Source: Ceratodon purpureus (taxonomy: Eukaryota > Streptophyta > Bryopsida > Pseudoditrichales > Ditrichaceae). Taken from it: 64,000 nucleotides of DNA. This document shows positions 37,555 through 49,715 of this stretch, in pieces. The notes beneath the pieces are model-generated. The model saw only the letters and a program-made list of their open reading frames with translations, searched no databases and had not been told where the DNA came from. Positions within the stretch are counted from its first letter, which is position 1; the number at the start of each line of letters is the position of its first letter. The position numbers and the translations under genes are program-made. The stretch lies in the NCBI GenBank assembly GCA_014871385.1, contig CM026422.1, forward strand, positions 20,264,177-20,328,176. The letters run 5' to 3'.

Positions 37555-37947
37555 CTCTCTGTGACTCCCTATGACTCTCTATGATTCTCTATGATTCGCT
37601 ATGGCTCTCTTTTGTCTCTCTGGAGTCTGGAGGGGAGTGATAATGGATATGCCTCATTGCCTATCTCTTTCTATGCACTGGTTCCTGTGTTGTCTCTGTT
37701 TGTGTGTTCCAAGTGGTGAGGCTCCTTTAGTTTGTTGGAGAATGATGAGTGTACTACTACGTTCGACATTCTACTGGTAACTTGTTATTGGGGCTCCAGT
37801 TGTGTGACGACGGTGGAGTGAGTTGTTGCTATGATGCAGCTGCAATTGGGGTGGAGTCACATATTTCTATGGCTGGTGCTGTGGAGCTTGGCAGTGATTT
37901 GTTTGAGAGTTTGTCCAGGGTGGAGGTGAATTTTGGGTTAGTGACTT

Positions 37948-37996
37948 TTTTTTTTCTTTTTTTTTTCTTTTTTTTTTTTTCTTTTTTTTTTTTTTT
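37948..37996 (+). repeat. T-rich tract
   Basis: About 50 bases of T interrupted only by four C. It lies within the GT-rich stretch right of the divergent promoter. A source of spurious Phe-rich or Lys-rich frames. Confidence 0.9.
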
Positions 37997-38399
37997 GGGA
38001 TTGTGGGTGTTCGGAGGGGTCAAGGTAGAGTGTGTCGGTGGTTCTCGTGGGGTGGTGTGTTTGTGTGAGCATAGAATTGGGGGTTTGTCAGGTTTGATGG
38101 AGTTGGCACTGACGGTGGACTATGGGATGGGGCCATGATCAATGACAAGGTTTCTGGTGTGGTTGGGACAACGGAGTGACAGGCTGTCAGATTGAGGTGG
38201 TGATTGGGGGCTTGTTGATGAGCGCATTGGCTTGGAAAGGGCCCTTTTTGCATGCGGAAAATTGTACCCAAGTGTATTGAAGGATTTGGTCTTTGATGTA
38301 ATAGAGTTAAGGTAAACCAACCTATTTTGGTCTTTTTAAGGGATTTTGGAGGGTCACTAATAACTTTGATATTGTAGGCTTTGTCCCTTTGACATAACA

Positions 38400-39241
38400 T
38401 ATTCTATGAATTAGTTGCATGTTATCAAATAAAAAGATTATATAAAAGCAATAATTAAATATGAAGTTTGAGTAAAACTTTAATTAATTTTACATGGACC
38501 ATTCAAAATTTTCAAATGGATTGTTTAAAGATTCATACAGATCTTACAGAAATCTTATAATGATCTTGTATTGACTTTCTATGAACCTTGGATTTGACTT
38601 TAAACAAACTTTTAATGGATCTTATATGGAATTTATGTAACTACAAGTGGTCTTTCTATAAACTTTTTATAGACTTTATATGAACGTTATATACTTAGTA
38701 AATATTGTAGCAACGAGCTTGACTTGTATGAATTAAATTAGCATAACTGACTTTAATACAAAGATTTAACTTAGATATTCAAAAAATTCAAGTGTTCTCA
38801 AGCTTCAAAAAAAATTGAAATTGAAAAATTAAATAATTTGATATTGTAAATTGATTAAAAAACAAAAAAATTGTACTACAATTCTTCAGGGCGGTTTACA
38901 CTATATACCAAGAATTCATTCCATGAAGATATAAAATTTGTAATTGGCTTCATCAACTTGTCTTAAGATGACTTGGATTTGTACTACCAGCAAAAAAAAT
39001 GACCAAAGCAGTTAAGGTCCTTAAAAGGCCTAAAAATAGGCCTAGTAGATAATGTTGAAGGATCTTTTGGATGTTGTAATGAAAATAAGAAGAAAAAAAA
39101 TAAGAATAATAATTCCGTCGACAAGGAACTCGAAAAGGATTTTACCCCAAAATAATATGAAGAAAAATCAGCACCGTGACCGCCGCCGTCGTCGTCGTGA
39201 CTTTTGATAATCTTTGGTATTAATGATCCTATATGGTTGTG

Positions 39242-39281
<40 letters not shown>

Positions 39282-40740
39282 TTGAAGTTGGAGTTGGAAA
39301 CTTTAAAGGTTGTTTGAAAGGTTATATAGATTATAAAGATGGCTATTCAAAAGGTTATTGCAAAAAAAAAATTCAAACAATATTTAAAAATCAATTAACA
39401 TGTTTTAAAAACAAAAGCAAAGCTCAACTTCATTCATTTTTTGTGTAAATTTTATTTTATTTCATTTTTATATGAACACTTTTCATTTCTTGCTTGTTAG
39501 TTTTGATTTTTTTTGGAATATTTTTCACAAAGTGGTCTTCAAGCAATTTTCAAATTTACACACTACAAACCATCATTCAAAAACGAGTATTCTATTTTTT
39601 AACTTTACTTTAATTTCGTCGACGATGTACTCGGAAAGGGTTTTTACCCAATAAAATTAGTCGGGGTCGGTGTGGTCATGATTGTCATGAACCTTCCAGC
39701 GCTTGCAAGTTCCTATATATACATTTATTTATTTATTTCCTAAATGTGAGACTTCACACTTCTCTCATAACTGCCGCAATAGATACTTCATTGTGAAATA
39801 TTTTAATTTATTTTCAAATTAAAAAAATCTAGAGTTTATATCAAAAGACATGATAGGTTATGATTTTTGTCAACGGTTGTGCGTAGCATTGCGTAGCCCT
39901 AGTATAATTATTCTATAAAATAGAAAGTTAAAAAAAAGGATATAAATTTGTTTATTTTTTTTTCTTTTGCACTATAAAACAATGTTTGGTCTGATTTTTT
40001 TATAACCATACAACACTTTACTTAAGGCCTCAGAATTTTTTAAGAAAATATCTATACTTAAAAGTAAAATTCCTTGCCAATATGGCATATATACATCCCA
40101 ATTGATGTCTTGCGTAACTTCTTGCTTGACACTTACGTTTTTGCCAACATCTATGCATTTCTACGCTAAGATCTTGTATTTGTAAGTTAAAATCTCTACG
40201 TTTTTTTACTAACATCTCATTTTTTTGACAACATCTAGTCAATTTTGATGTTATAAAAAAAGGACGTTCAAAATGCCAAAAGTGATGTTCATTTAGAGGT
40301 CACTTTTCAAACCGCCAATGTTTAGCGGAACGCCTACATTTTTTGAAAACAATCTAAAAACATGGGTTTCTCATAGTGCTTTAAGTACCATGGCCAAACA
40401 TGTATCTGATTGGGTAGTTGTAAATTCAAAACTTTGGTATTGCACTAAGTCTTTAAAGAGTAATGAGTAAACCAGTGGAAAAGAGATTAATCATACATAG
40501 TATATTTGGAAGATTTGAGCAAAGTTAGAATTTAGTGTTAATGCAAAGAAGCAAAAATTAACCTCTGATGCTTGTCTAAATGTAAATATTTGGAACCTAA
40601 AAAATTTAATCAATGCAAAGCTACATCAATATATTAATAAATTATGTATATTCAATATATTTGAATATTTATTTTCAAACAATGTAATTAATGGATTTAT
40701 GGTTTATTTCCTAATTAAATTTTAGATTTATCGTAAAATG
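38400..40740. other. AT-rich intergenic block with A38 run and a diverged direct repeat
   Basis: GC content falls abruptly near 38400. No gene was recognised. A pure run of 38 A lies at 39242-39279. A similar phrase occurs twice about 500 bp apart: CGTCGACAAGGAACTCGAAA at 39116 and CGTCGACGATGTACTCGGAA at 39618, each followed by a TTTTACCC motif. These could be the ends of a very short LTR-type element, but no primer-binding site was identified. Confidence 0.4.
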
Positions 40741-40743
40741 GAT

Positions 40744-41079
40744 TTATGCACGATAGGTGCCAGTACCATTTCTACAGTGCCAGAAAAAATCAATAAGCTG
40801 ATTGATGGAACTTATCGGTGCGTCATCGGGAAGATACGCCATAACCGCGGCTTCTACAGGACTAGGACTGCCTCCGGCGTCCACGTCTAAATGTACATGG
40901 TCTGGCATCATGTTGGGGGTGTTTGGCGAGTAAGAAGACTCAGCTCCTCCGGAGCCTGGAGTGCCTCTCATGCTTGCCCTCGTTGCCATGTCAGCTTCTA
41001 CGGCCTGATCCACCGATGGCAAGACTGTTGCGACTCGGTTCACTTTGGTTCCAGATTCTGCAGTCTCGCCTTGAGACAT
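40744..41079 (-). CDS. Hypothetical 111-residue ORF in a GC-rich island
   Basis: Not recognised. A GC-rich patch of about 450 bp inside the AT-rich block holds an open frame with start MSQGETAESG, ending DFFWHCRNGTGTYRA. The middle is Ser/Pro/Gly-rich (SSYSPNTPNMMP), and PDDAPISSINQLIDFF precedes the end. The composition differs from the flanking DNA and the LEA gene, so an inserted fragment of another gene or a transposon ORF is likely. No terminal repeats were found around it. Confidence 0.35.
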   Translation of the reverse strand: MSQGETAESGTKVNRVATVLPSVDQAVEADMATRASMRGTPGSGGAESSYSPNTPNMMPDHVHLDVDAGGSPSPVEAAVMAYLPDDAPISSINQLIDFFWHCRNGTGTYRA

Positions 41080-41542
41080 AGAATCAGCTTGTGTGTTGTA
41101 CCATTTCTACAAGTCCATATAAATCTTAATAAATACAAGATGCATACATCAACTGTATCACAATACTTTTCCATTAAGAAAGTAACTGCAGCCCGGATAA
41201 CTTAAAGAGACTTAAAAGTTTTTTTCAAATCTAAATTAAAAATTTATTTAATTTTTCTTTATTTAAAAAAAACAATTACACTTTTCAGTTTTTGGTTTAA
41301 TCTTTCATTCATTGAATATGAACCTTTCTAATTTATAAAAGGAAGTTTTATAAGTTATAGTTGATGTAATTTAATTGATTTTTATTATACAATGAAATCA
41401 AAATACCTTTTAAAAATGCAAAAATTCCATAATTTTGTTGTTGGTGATATTTCATATGAAAAAAAATGCAAGATTGAATTATAATGAACTGTTTGAGAAG
41501 AGATTTTAGGTCTAAAAATAAAAAATAGAATTCAAAAAAATA

Positions 41543-44137
41543 ATGATGAATATAATAGCATTGACAATGTTATTTTCTTCATTGGGCTTAGTTATGGTAA
41601 TGTTACCAGAATCTATTCTTGTGATGTCATCGTTTGATGAAGAGAATGCAACACCTGAAGCTTCAACAATAAATAATATTCAAGAAAAGATAGAAGGGTC
41701 AACCAAAGACACGTTAGTGAAAGGTGTAGATATTGTTGCAAAACCAATTGAAAAAACTGTGGGTTGGTTTAGAAAAAAACCAAAGCCAGTGGATCATCTT
41801 AATGTTGCTAAAGAAAAAATTGTTATTGCTAAAGAAAAAATTGTTGTTGCTAAAGAAGCCATGCAAGATGCTAGCATAGAATTGAAAGATGCAGGCATAG
41901 AATTGAAAGATGCAACAATCGAAAAACTAAATTCTATTGCAATCGATGCCAAGGAAACAGCTACTAATGCATATCATGCAATTGGTAAATCCTTTTTCTC
42001 AAATGTGCAAATAAATTATTTATATGATCTTGCGTACATCTATATTTTTGCATTCTTTAATGTTATTTTGTTAGAGATTGCCATTTCTATATATTATAGA
42101 TTATGTCATGATGTTATAGAAGATTTTTTTAAAGTATCTCTAGGTGGCAATCTGCTCATTTTGTAGAAGATTATGTGGATGAAAAAAAGTCACAAGCGTC
42201 AAAAGCTACAAAAAATGTAATAGATAAAACCAAAGAATTGACAACACATGAAATTCATAGTATATATGATAATGCAAAAGTTTTAAGTGATTCAACCTAT
42301 AATTTGGCTATTGCTGGTAAAGAAAAATCTGAATCTCAAATACGTAGGGTAAGTTTTTTTTTTACTATTTATATCCTTAGAATGATTTTAAATATTATAG
42401 TATCATTAGAAGATTGCCATTCATTGTAAGAATTTTTAATTTTTTTGAAAATTCATTTAAAATTGTTCCAAACAACTATCAAAAAACTTTTGTTATTAAA
42501 TATGTTTGAAAATCTATAATATTTATTAAGACGTAACGTTCACAATTTTACACATGATTTTATACAAATTACTTATAGTGCAGATTGAATCAAGAGTAGA
42601 GGACATAGCAGAAGATGTATACAATTCTGCAATTCATACATTTGGATCAACAAAAGATAAAACATATGAAATAGCTGAGGGAGCACAAAATACACTTTCA
42701 GATGCAACTGGATATATGAAGGAAAAATTTCAAGACATTGTTGTACCTAAATTCAAAGATGAAGCATATGAAGGTATCATGAGGTCTAAAGAAGTCATGG
42801 ATGACAATGCGCAAGTAAGACCAGAAAATAACTACAAAGTTGATGATGATGCATTTGAAGAAAAAATGATGATTGAAGACGGTTTTGATTTAAACATTAA
42901 AAAGGTTGGTCGTGAAATTTTAGAAAAAACAAAAATGGTTGCTTGTGAAACAATGGAATGTTTACAAGCAAAAGCGCATGACTACAAAGCCAATTCGAAC
43001 AATGAAATTGAACATATATACAACCGTAAAATGCCAAATAATGGTGATGATATAGAAACCTCAAAAGGAAATACCATTAATTTTAATGAAAACATAGATT
43101 TGATGGACAAAAATGAGAAGACACGGATAGAAAATGGTGTAAATAAAGTCATAAAACCTGAAAACTTCAATGATGAAATGGATAACATAGATGATTATTA
43201 TTATCAAGAATCAGAAAAAGGTCATATCAAACCTGAGTATACTAGGGATAAAATTCAAGATTCACATTTGGAGGTGGGACAACACAAAAAAGATATCAGA
43301 GATTATTATCGCCAATCACACAATCATGATTATGTAAACATCGACAAAGATGATGATGATAATTTTCTACAATCTAAACAAGGTGAATTTAGAAAAATGA
43401 CTCAACAACAATTTTCAAGATTTATGAAATATGAAGAAGATAATGAAGTGGAGGAAGTTGGTTTTTGGAAAGCCTTTTTCTCTAAAAGACCTAAAGGTGT
43501 TTTTCTCTCTGTAATTCGAGCACTACACCTCTTCACTTTTTCAATGGTGTATGGATCATCTTTCTGGATGACTTTTGTTTCGGGCATCATCTTATCAAAG
43601 CATATGCCTCAACAACAATTTGGATATGTACAAAGCAGGATGTTTCCCATATACTTAAGGATTTTGGCCATAGGACAAAGCATTTTATTTGTTTTACAAT
43701 TTATTATGCATCCATGGTTCTCAGCCGATAGTATTGAAAGATGTCAACTATCCAACTTTGGATTAATGATTGTATCAACGTTAATCAATGCTTATATTCT
43801 TGAACCTCAAGCTACAAAAGTACGTATCTCATCAATTGTCAAAAGTACAACATCTATATAACTATTTTTTTATATCATATTCACACATTTTATTAATATT
43901 TAAATTGAACAGGTCATGTTTGAGCGGTTGAAAGTGGAGAAGGAAGAAGGACGAGGTTTAGAAAGTACATTGTCGCCAATAGATGCAAGAATATTGATGG
44001 AAGAACACAAAAATAACCTCAGAAGTATCAATCAACAATTTCAATCATTACATGGCTATTCATCAGCACTCAATTTGATTAGCTTAGGAGGATTGACTTG
44101 CCATTTATGGCACTTGGCACATTGTCTTGTCATTTAG
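41543..44137 (+). CDS. LEA-like protein with C-terminal TMEM205 (DUF4149) domain
   Basis: Membrane protein of the plant family that fuses a late-embryogenesis-abundant-like coiled region to a TMEM205 domain; Arabidopsis members are annotated as LEA-domain proteins. Precise role unknown; desiccation or membrane stress is inference. Four exons join in frame: 41543-41984 (phase 1), 42167-42348, 42584-43819 and 43913-44137, giving 694 residues. The N-terminus has a hydrophobic segment after MMNIIALTMLFSS (signal peptide or anchor). Next come alternating Lys/Glu/Ala helices with repeats such as VAKEKIVIAKEKIVVAKEA and ELKDAGIELKDA, then a long acidic linker with Asp and Asn runs. The last part has four hydrophobic helices starting VIRALHLFTFSMVYGSSFW and the family signature VMFERLKVEKEEGRG, then LNLISLGGL. 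There is no frame break, although codons are as AT-rich as the surroundings. The start MM could be 41543 or 41546. Confidence 0.85.
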
Positions 44138-44784
44138 ATTTTTTTTTATTCATGTAAAATGTAATAAAAAATGATTTTGAACCATAAGTGCTTAATTGCA
44201 AAAAAACCATGGCAATTGTTTTTTCAAATCAAATTTCTAAGTACTTTTTTTGTTATTAAATATTTGAAGTAATGACCAAAATACCAAATTCTTATTTTTA
44301 AGCAATTTTTTTTTTGTAATTTTTTTTATTATATGATTTTTATATACATAGGAACTTAGTACTTGACACGACTAAAATGATCATATATACTGTAAAACAA
44401 ATGTCATTTGTGTAATACAAGTTTTTCCATGCAATTACAAACATTTATAATTTCATCATGACTCCATGTTAAGAAAAAATAAATCTTTTTACACACCATT
44501 ATATTTTGTCAAATAACTTAAAAGTTGAAAAAATAAAATAAAATTCTTCTTTATTTTTATGGCAAGCATGAATAATGTATATTTCCATCAAGTACATTGT
44601 ATCATTGTCTATATAATTAAAAACAATCAAAGGATATAAAACTTATGCAATGCACATGTCAAATCCTAGATTGAACTCAAATTACTCATGTGGTGTCAAA
44701 AGTTGATTGCTTTTCAAATTCTTCATATACAAGAATAAGATGAATTTGCAAATTATTAAATTTAATATTCTACTATTGCAATGT
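44138..44784. other. AT-rich spacer between the LEA gene and the subtilase relic
   Basis: 3' UTR of the LEA-TMEM205 gene (AATAAAA near 44161) followed by AT-rich sequence with no recognisable feature. Confidence 0.45.
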
Positions 44785-45554
44785 TGTGAATGATGCATTT
44801 GCAGCAACTACTTTTATTCTCATGTAATGTAAAATATTTACAATAATAAAATAATATACACTTATATGATTGCAAAACTTCTTATTATTATTCTTTGTGT
44901 GGAACTTCAACACACTTGGAGTTACGGTGATCTTTACATCTGAAAGAGCTATAATCTGAGAAGAATAAGTGGACTTCGCGCTTCCAGTTACATTTTTAAA
45001 CGTCCTTTTCATCTTCATGGATATGTATCAACAAGAAAGACGTTCCTTGTAAATCGCTCAGAATGAGGGATAATTCATGTTTTCTACTCCCACATATTTT
45101 CTTGGGACATTTAAGCTTTTTATTATAATTTACAAAAATCTTCATATCCTCAGCTGTGATGTTAAACGCACACAAAAAATCCACATAATCCTGAAGACCC
45201 ATGTCATACACCAAACCTCGATTCAACGCTTTCTCCAATTGCACTTGACCAGCTTCATTCTAAAAGGGAGTTGCCTTAGCCATTGTAACAACATTAGCCA
45301 TATATCTTCCATCCCATGTTGTCAATTCTTAAGGCAGTGGTCATCATGGCCAACTTGATAGCTGCAGGACTCCAATCCGGTTGGGCAGCCTTTAACAAGG
45401 CTACTAATCTTGTAATGAGCGGACATGCCATGGACGTACTAGAGACGATGTTGAAGGCTACAAACATGGGGTCAGATCTCATCTTGGTTATGCTGAGATT
45501 TGGATTCCAAGTTGCAAGGATTTTCACTACAGAGGCATAGATGTTTGGCTTCAA
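44785..45554 (-). pseudogene. Subtilisin-like serine protease (S8A) relic
   Basis: C-terminal part of a plant subtilase, broken. Reading leftwards: the catalytic Ser box STSMACPLITRLVALLK followed by AAQPDWSPAAIKLAMMTTA; after a stop and frame change, ALNRGLVYDMGLQDYVDFLC; then NVTGSAKSTYSSQI and VKITVTPSVLKFHTKN, which match the Fn3-like C-terminal domain. The protease-associated domain, Asp and His boxes and prodomain are missing. The usual GTSM is STSM, and the PNLNYPSF-type segment is scrambled. The right side (45555 onwards) shows no more of the gene. Non-functional. Confidence 0.8.
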
Positions 45555-47950
45555 AATCTATGGTTTCAAAGAATTAGGTCCTATAATTATCAGATTGTGT
45601 TGTGTTTATCAACCACTGCAAATCATTAGGGCCTATAATGCAAATTTATAACCACTAACATAAGCCATTGTAAATATACATAGTAAAAAAATTATACATC
45701 CACTTTATCAAGGAAGTTTTATTCAAAAAAAATAGTTATAATTTCCAAATATTTTATGTTGTAATTAAAATTGATTTTGAAATGTTTTTTAATTTAATTT
45801 TAAAGTTCATATGAATTTTTTTAATGAAGAAAAAATACAAATATTAGTTGAAAGATACATTTTGTAAAAATATATAAAAAAGATATATATATTAAACTAA
45901 AGTACTTTTATTTTTTTGTTTGTGGTCTAAATCTATATTTAAAAATATGCAATACAGAGTCAGTTTTATTTTTATGACTTTCAATTTTTTTTACAAAGAG
46001 ACCGTACATGCATTCGTCACATGAATTTTGTAAGAACAGACATAAATATAATAAGTGCATGGAATTGAATTGTTTAATGCTCTTGTTGTTTTTATATTGT
46101 TTTGTTTTTACAATTGTTCATTCTACGCATATTGTTGTGGGCATGTAGCTATGTAGTTTAAAATCATTTGTTTGGGGGGTTGTCATTGTTTTTTTTGTGC
46201 TATGGTTGTAGCTAGATGTGCGTGAATCCTTTTTGCTATAGTGTGGTCACAATTTTTAAGGCACAAGGATTTATTACAGTGATTTATATATCCATTCTAC
46301 TAAGGCATTCTACAACAACAAAATACTAATAGCTTCCTAAAAGTTTACATTATAATAGCATTAATAGCATAATTTTATTATTAATTTTAATTTTTAATAT
46401 TTTACTTAAAATATTTTATGACTACAAAAAAACTTGAACGCACATTAAAGTGTAAATATCATGAATATCTACAAAAAAAAATATAAGATTATTATGATAG
46501 ACTAGATTTATTTTGCATTGGATTCAAACTTTACAAGTTTATAAAAAATTGTGAAATTCAAAAAACTTATAAATTTATTTCTACAAGGCATTTGTAAAAC
46601 AATACAATTTAAAAATACTATACACTTATTTCATTGAGGTGTTTTTGAATAACCAAGAAATTAATTTATTCCAAAAAATTAATATTGTAATAAAATAATA
46701 TAACTTTTTGTTCTATTTATTTGATATAGAAATATATGTGATATATTAGGAAACATGAATGCATGTCAAATAAATACTTTGTGAAAATAAACATATAAAC
46801 ATGTAAAAAGTCCACAATTTACCAAAAAAAATTGCATTGACTATTAATTATAATTAAAATTTTATATTTAAAAAAATTAAAAACATTAGTTAATATTCCA
46901 ATACTGATTTCTTTAAAGATTTAAACTTAACAAATTACGAATACGTTAATATTGTAGATTATGTAAAGATATACACAAGCATGTAATAAGAGGATTGTGT
47001 TAAAATTGACATTGAAAATATTGAAGAATGTTAAACAACGCATAAATAACCCTTTAAATAATAAAAAAAGGTTGCATGTTTTAAAAAAATCACATAAACT
47101 AGGTTTTGAGCAAAGATTTTTTAGAACCTACATACGAATCGACAAACCAAAAAAAAACCTATCTTGTCTCATACTATAAGTATTTTAATTAATATTTTAA
47201 AAATTAAGATTATACAATAATTCAATTATTATCTTTTGATGCAATTTTTATTTTGAAAAGAGTTTTTTATGGGAATAATTTTATCTAATAGAAAGCATTT
47301 TGTATAACGGATAAGATTTCAATCAATTTATATGGTAAATTTAAATACATTTAAAGTCAAAATTTATACATCTTAACACTTGTATAAACCATACATATTT
47401 ATGCCCCTCAACAAGACTCGGTTTGCGAAAGCCCTTTGCACACAACCCGACTCCACCGTTGACCTTGGCCTCAAGATCCCTCCCAACTCGTGAGCCCCGA
47501 TGGGGGCTCGTGTTGCACAAATGAAATAGCATATACTTTATAATATTATCACGTAATGGTAAAAATATCATCCAATATTATTTTCTGAGGCTGCCCAAAT
47601 ACTTGTAGAACTCCAGTGCAAGTAAATTACCGTAGCTTACTAACACCTTTGTACAAAAATAAATCTAAATATAGGAAACAAAAAATTTAGAAAATTATGA
47701 AGTCAAAAAATCGAAATTAGAATAAATTAGTTTTTGCAATATTTTGTTGGTTCTAAGCCATTTCAAGTCATTTTTACTGATTTTTGGCTAAAAAACAAAA
47801 ATTGAGAAATTCATTTTGGAGGTGTCGAACATCATTTTTTCAAAATAATTAAATATTTGACGGAGCATGGTTGAAGCTGCTAGTAGGCTACGGTATGCAT
47901 GAGTACTCCTTTCATAATTAGCATTAAAATTACGTACAACATGTAGAATC
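45555..47950. other. AT-rich intergenic block
   Basis: Mostly very AT-rich with no gene recognised. A GC-richer patch of about 120 bp at 47400-47520 (GCCCCTCAACAAGACTCGG onwards) resembles an old repeat fragment but has no partner in the window. The composition changes to moderate GC close to 47950. Confidence 0.45.
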
Positions 47951-49715
47951 ATGATGAACAGCAGTTGATGCCCGGTACCCCAACCAGCGTACAAAAGGCA
48001 CAATTCACACAGATGATTTTCATGACCCTCTTAGAGCAAGTACATTCATCACTCTCAGTCAATTCCGCCCGTGCCACTAGACTCTGTAAATCCGTCGCTT
48101 CGAGTAGACAGCCTCGCATCCTAACTCCCACACTCATCAAAATCTGATACAATATCTCAAAATAGTAGATCCTAGATTCAAAAATCAATGAAGAAGCTAA
48201 ACCATGTTGGATCCAAGTTACTGGTGGGATTAGGCATCTCGCCTACCAAGGGAGGCAAGTAAGACTATTGGCTTCTAAATCCCACAGTCACGAAACTCCA
48301 CCACTTTCATAGATCCCAAACTGACTCCCAGTATACAAATCTAATAAACTCGTAGATTAAACTCGCATTAAACGACTGCCGGAATCAGACTTGTCTCACT
48401 ACGGGCGATAATTCCGACAGTTTACAAAATCCACAGTTCTTAGAATCAAAATCAGCAGAAATCCTTGATCTTATCACTTTAAAGTAACTTCCTAACAAAA
48501 GGCGTCTGGCCTCGGCAGAGGAGACAAGAAAGGTTCGCCTCCTAATTCCCACATCCATAAAAATCGGACAAAACCGACAGAACTTGTAGATCTGTGAATG
48601 TAAATGAACAACACACGTACATCATATCCGATTGGGACCCTAATGGAATTTTGTGCTTTGGCGTGTAACGCGAGCATGACTTGTTCGGAGAGACAAGCAG
48701 ACAGGAGGGAAACGCTGGAGGAAGCAACGATGATGGCGGTGATGGAGAATCGCCATCACTCGTGAGGCACGACGGAATCGGTGTGGCCATGCTTGTGAAG
48801 ATACCACTGAAATCGTTGAGTGTTTCGTGTGGAATGGTGGCTATGGAGTGTGCAGATCGAGCTCACAGGTGGGATACCTGATGCTGCACAGCTCATTGAT
48901 GTGCACATGATCTTAGTCATGTGGGTTCACCTCTTTGATCGTGTCTGTATGTTGGTGAGATGATGGCGAGGTCGAGAGGGAAGAGAGAAACAGAGAGAGA
49001 CAGAGACAGAGGTAGACAGAGTGAGTGCCCGGTGCAGCTTGAATTCAGTTATGTGCGTCAGTTGCGGAGCGCGAGTTTGTTGACGTCTCTGTTTTGGTTG
49101 CCGATCGCACTCGGGTTATGTTGAGCTATGTGTTTCGGGATGTTGGTGTGGGTAGGTTGTTATGCAAGGGGTGTGTGTATGTGTGGAGGTGAGTGGTGAT
49201 GTTGGGGTTATGTTGGTGGATGGTGTATTGAAAACACTTGGGTAACGGAAGCTGATGGAGTGATGGAGTGATGGAGTGAGTGGGTGAGTGAGTTGCAGCT
49301 GTTTTGAGTAATGTGGTGGAGTAAGAATGTATTGCAGCTTGTGTTGAGGAGGTGGACTGTGGTGTCGTGATCAGGGCTATGGTGTGAAGATGATTTGAAA
49401 CAGTTGTTATGGTGGTTTGTGGTTCAGGTTCATGTGGGTTGGTGTGAGCTTCTCGAGATTTTAGTTGTTTGAGCAAGCTCTGGACGCGAGGATTTCTGTT
49501 CGTCGGCTTGGTTGCGAATCGAGGACAATCTGCGATTATTGGGGGGTTATGTTGGCGGTATTGGGATTTAGCATTGGATGGGTTTCTTAGACGAAGCATT
49601 TGTGCGTCGAGCGCCTTTAGTTATGCTCGGACAGTATGTAGAGGGAATGGGAGCTTGAGTCGGTAGGTTCTGGGATTACGGGATTTTCTGGAGTTGGGTG
49701 GTGAAGGTGCTACTA
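47951..49715. other. Diverged repeats and leader of the TRPC4AP-like gene
   Basis: 48100-48560 holds three loosely similar phrases of the type CCTAAnTCCCACA (at about 48119, 48275 and 48541), suggesting a decayed repeat. A minus-strand frame at 48050-48180 is Cys-rich, with no domain. From about 49100 to 49480 the top strand is GT-rich, including GATGGAGT repeats at 49255-49280. This stretch looks like the 5' leader and first intron of the gene that begins at 49716. Confidence 0.4.

Noticed and set aside
37829..38023. Lys-rich minus-strand frame and Phe-rich plus-strand frame
   Set aside because: Both are translations of the T-rich tract at 37948-37996.
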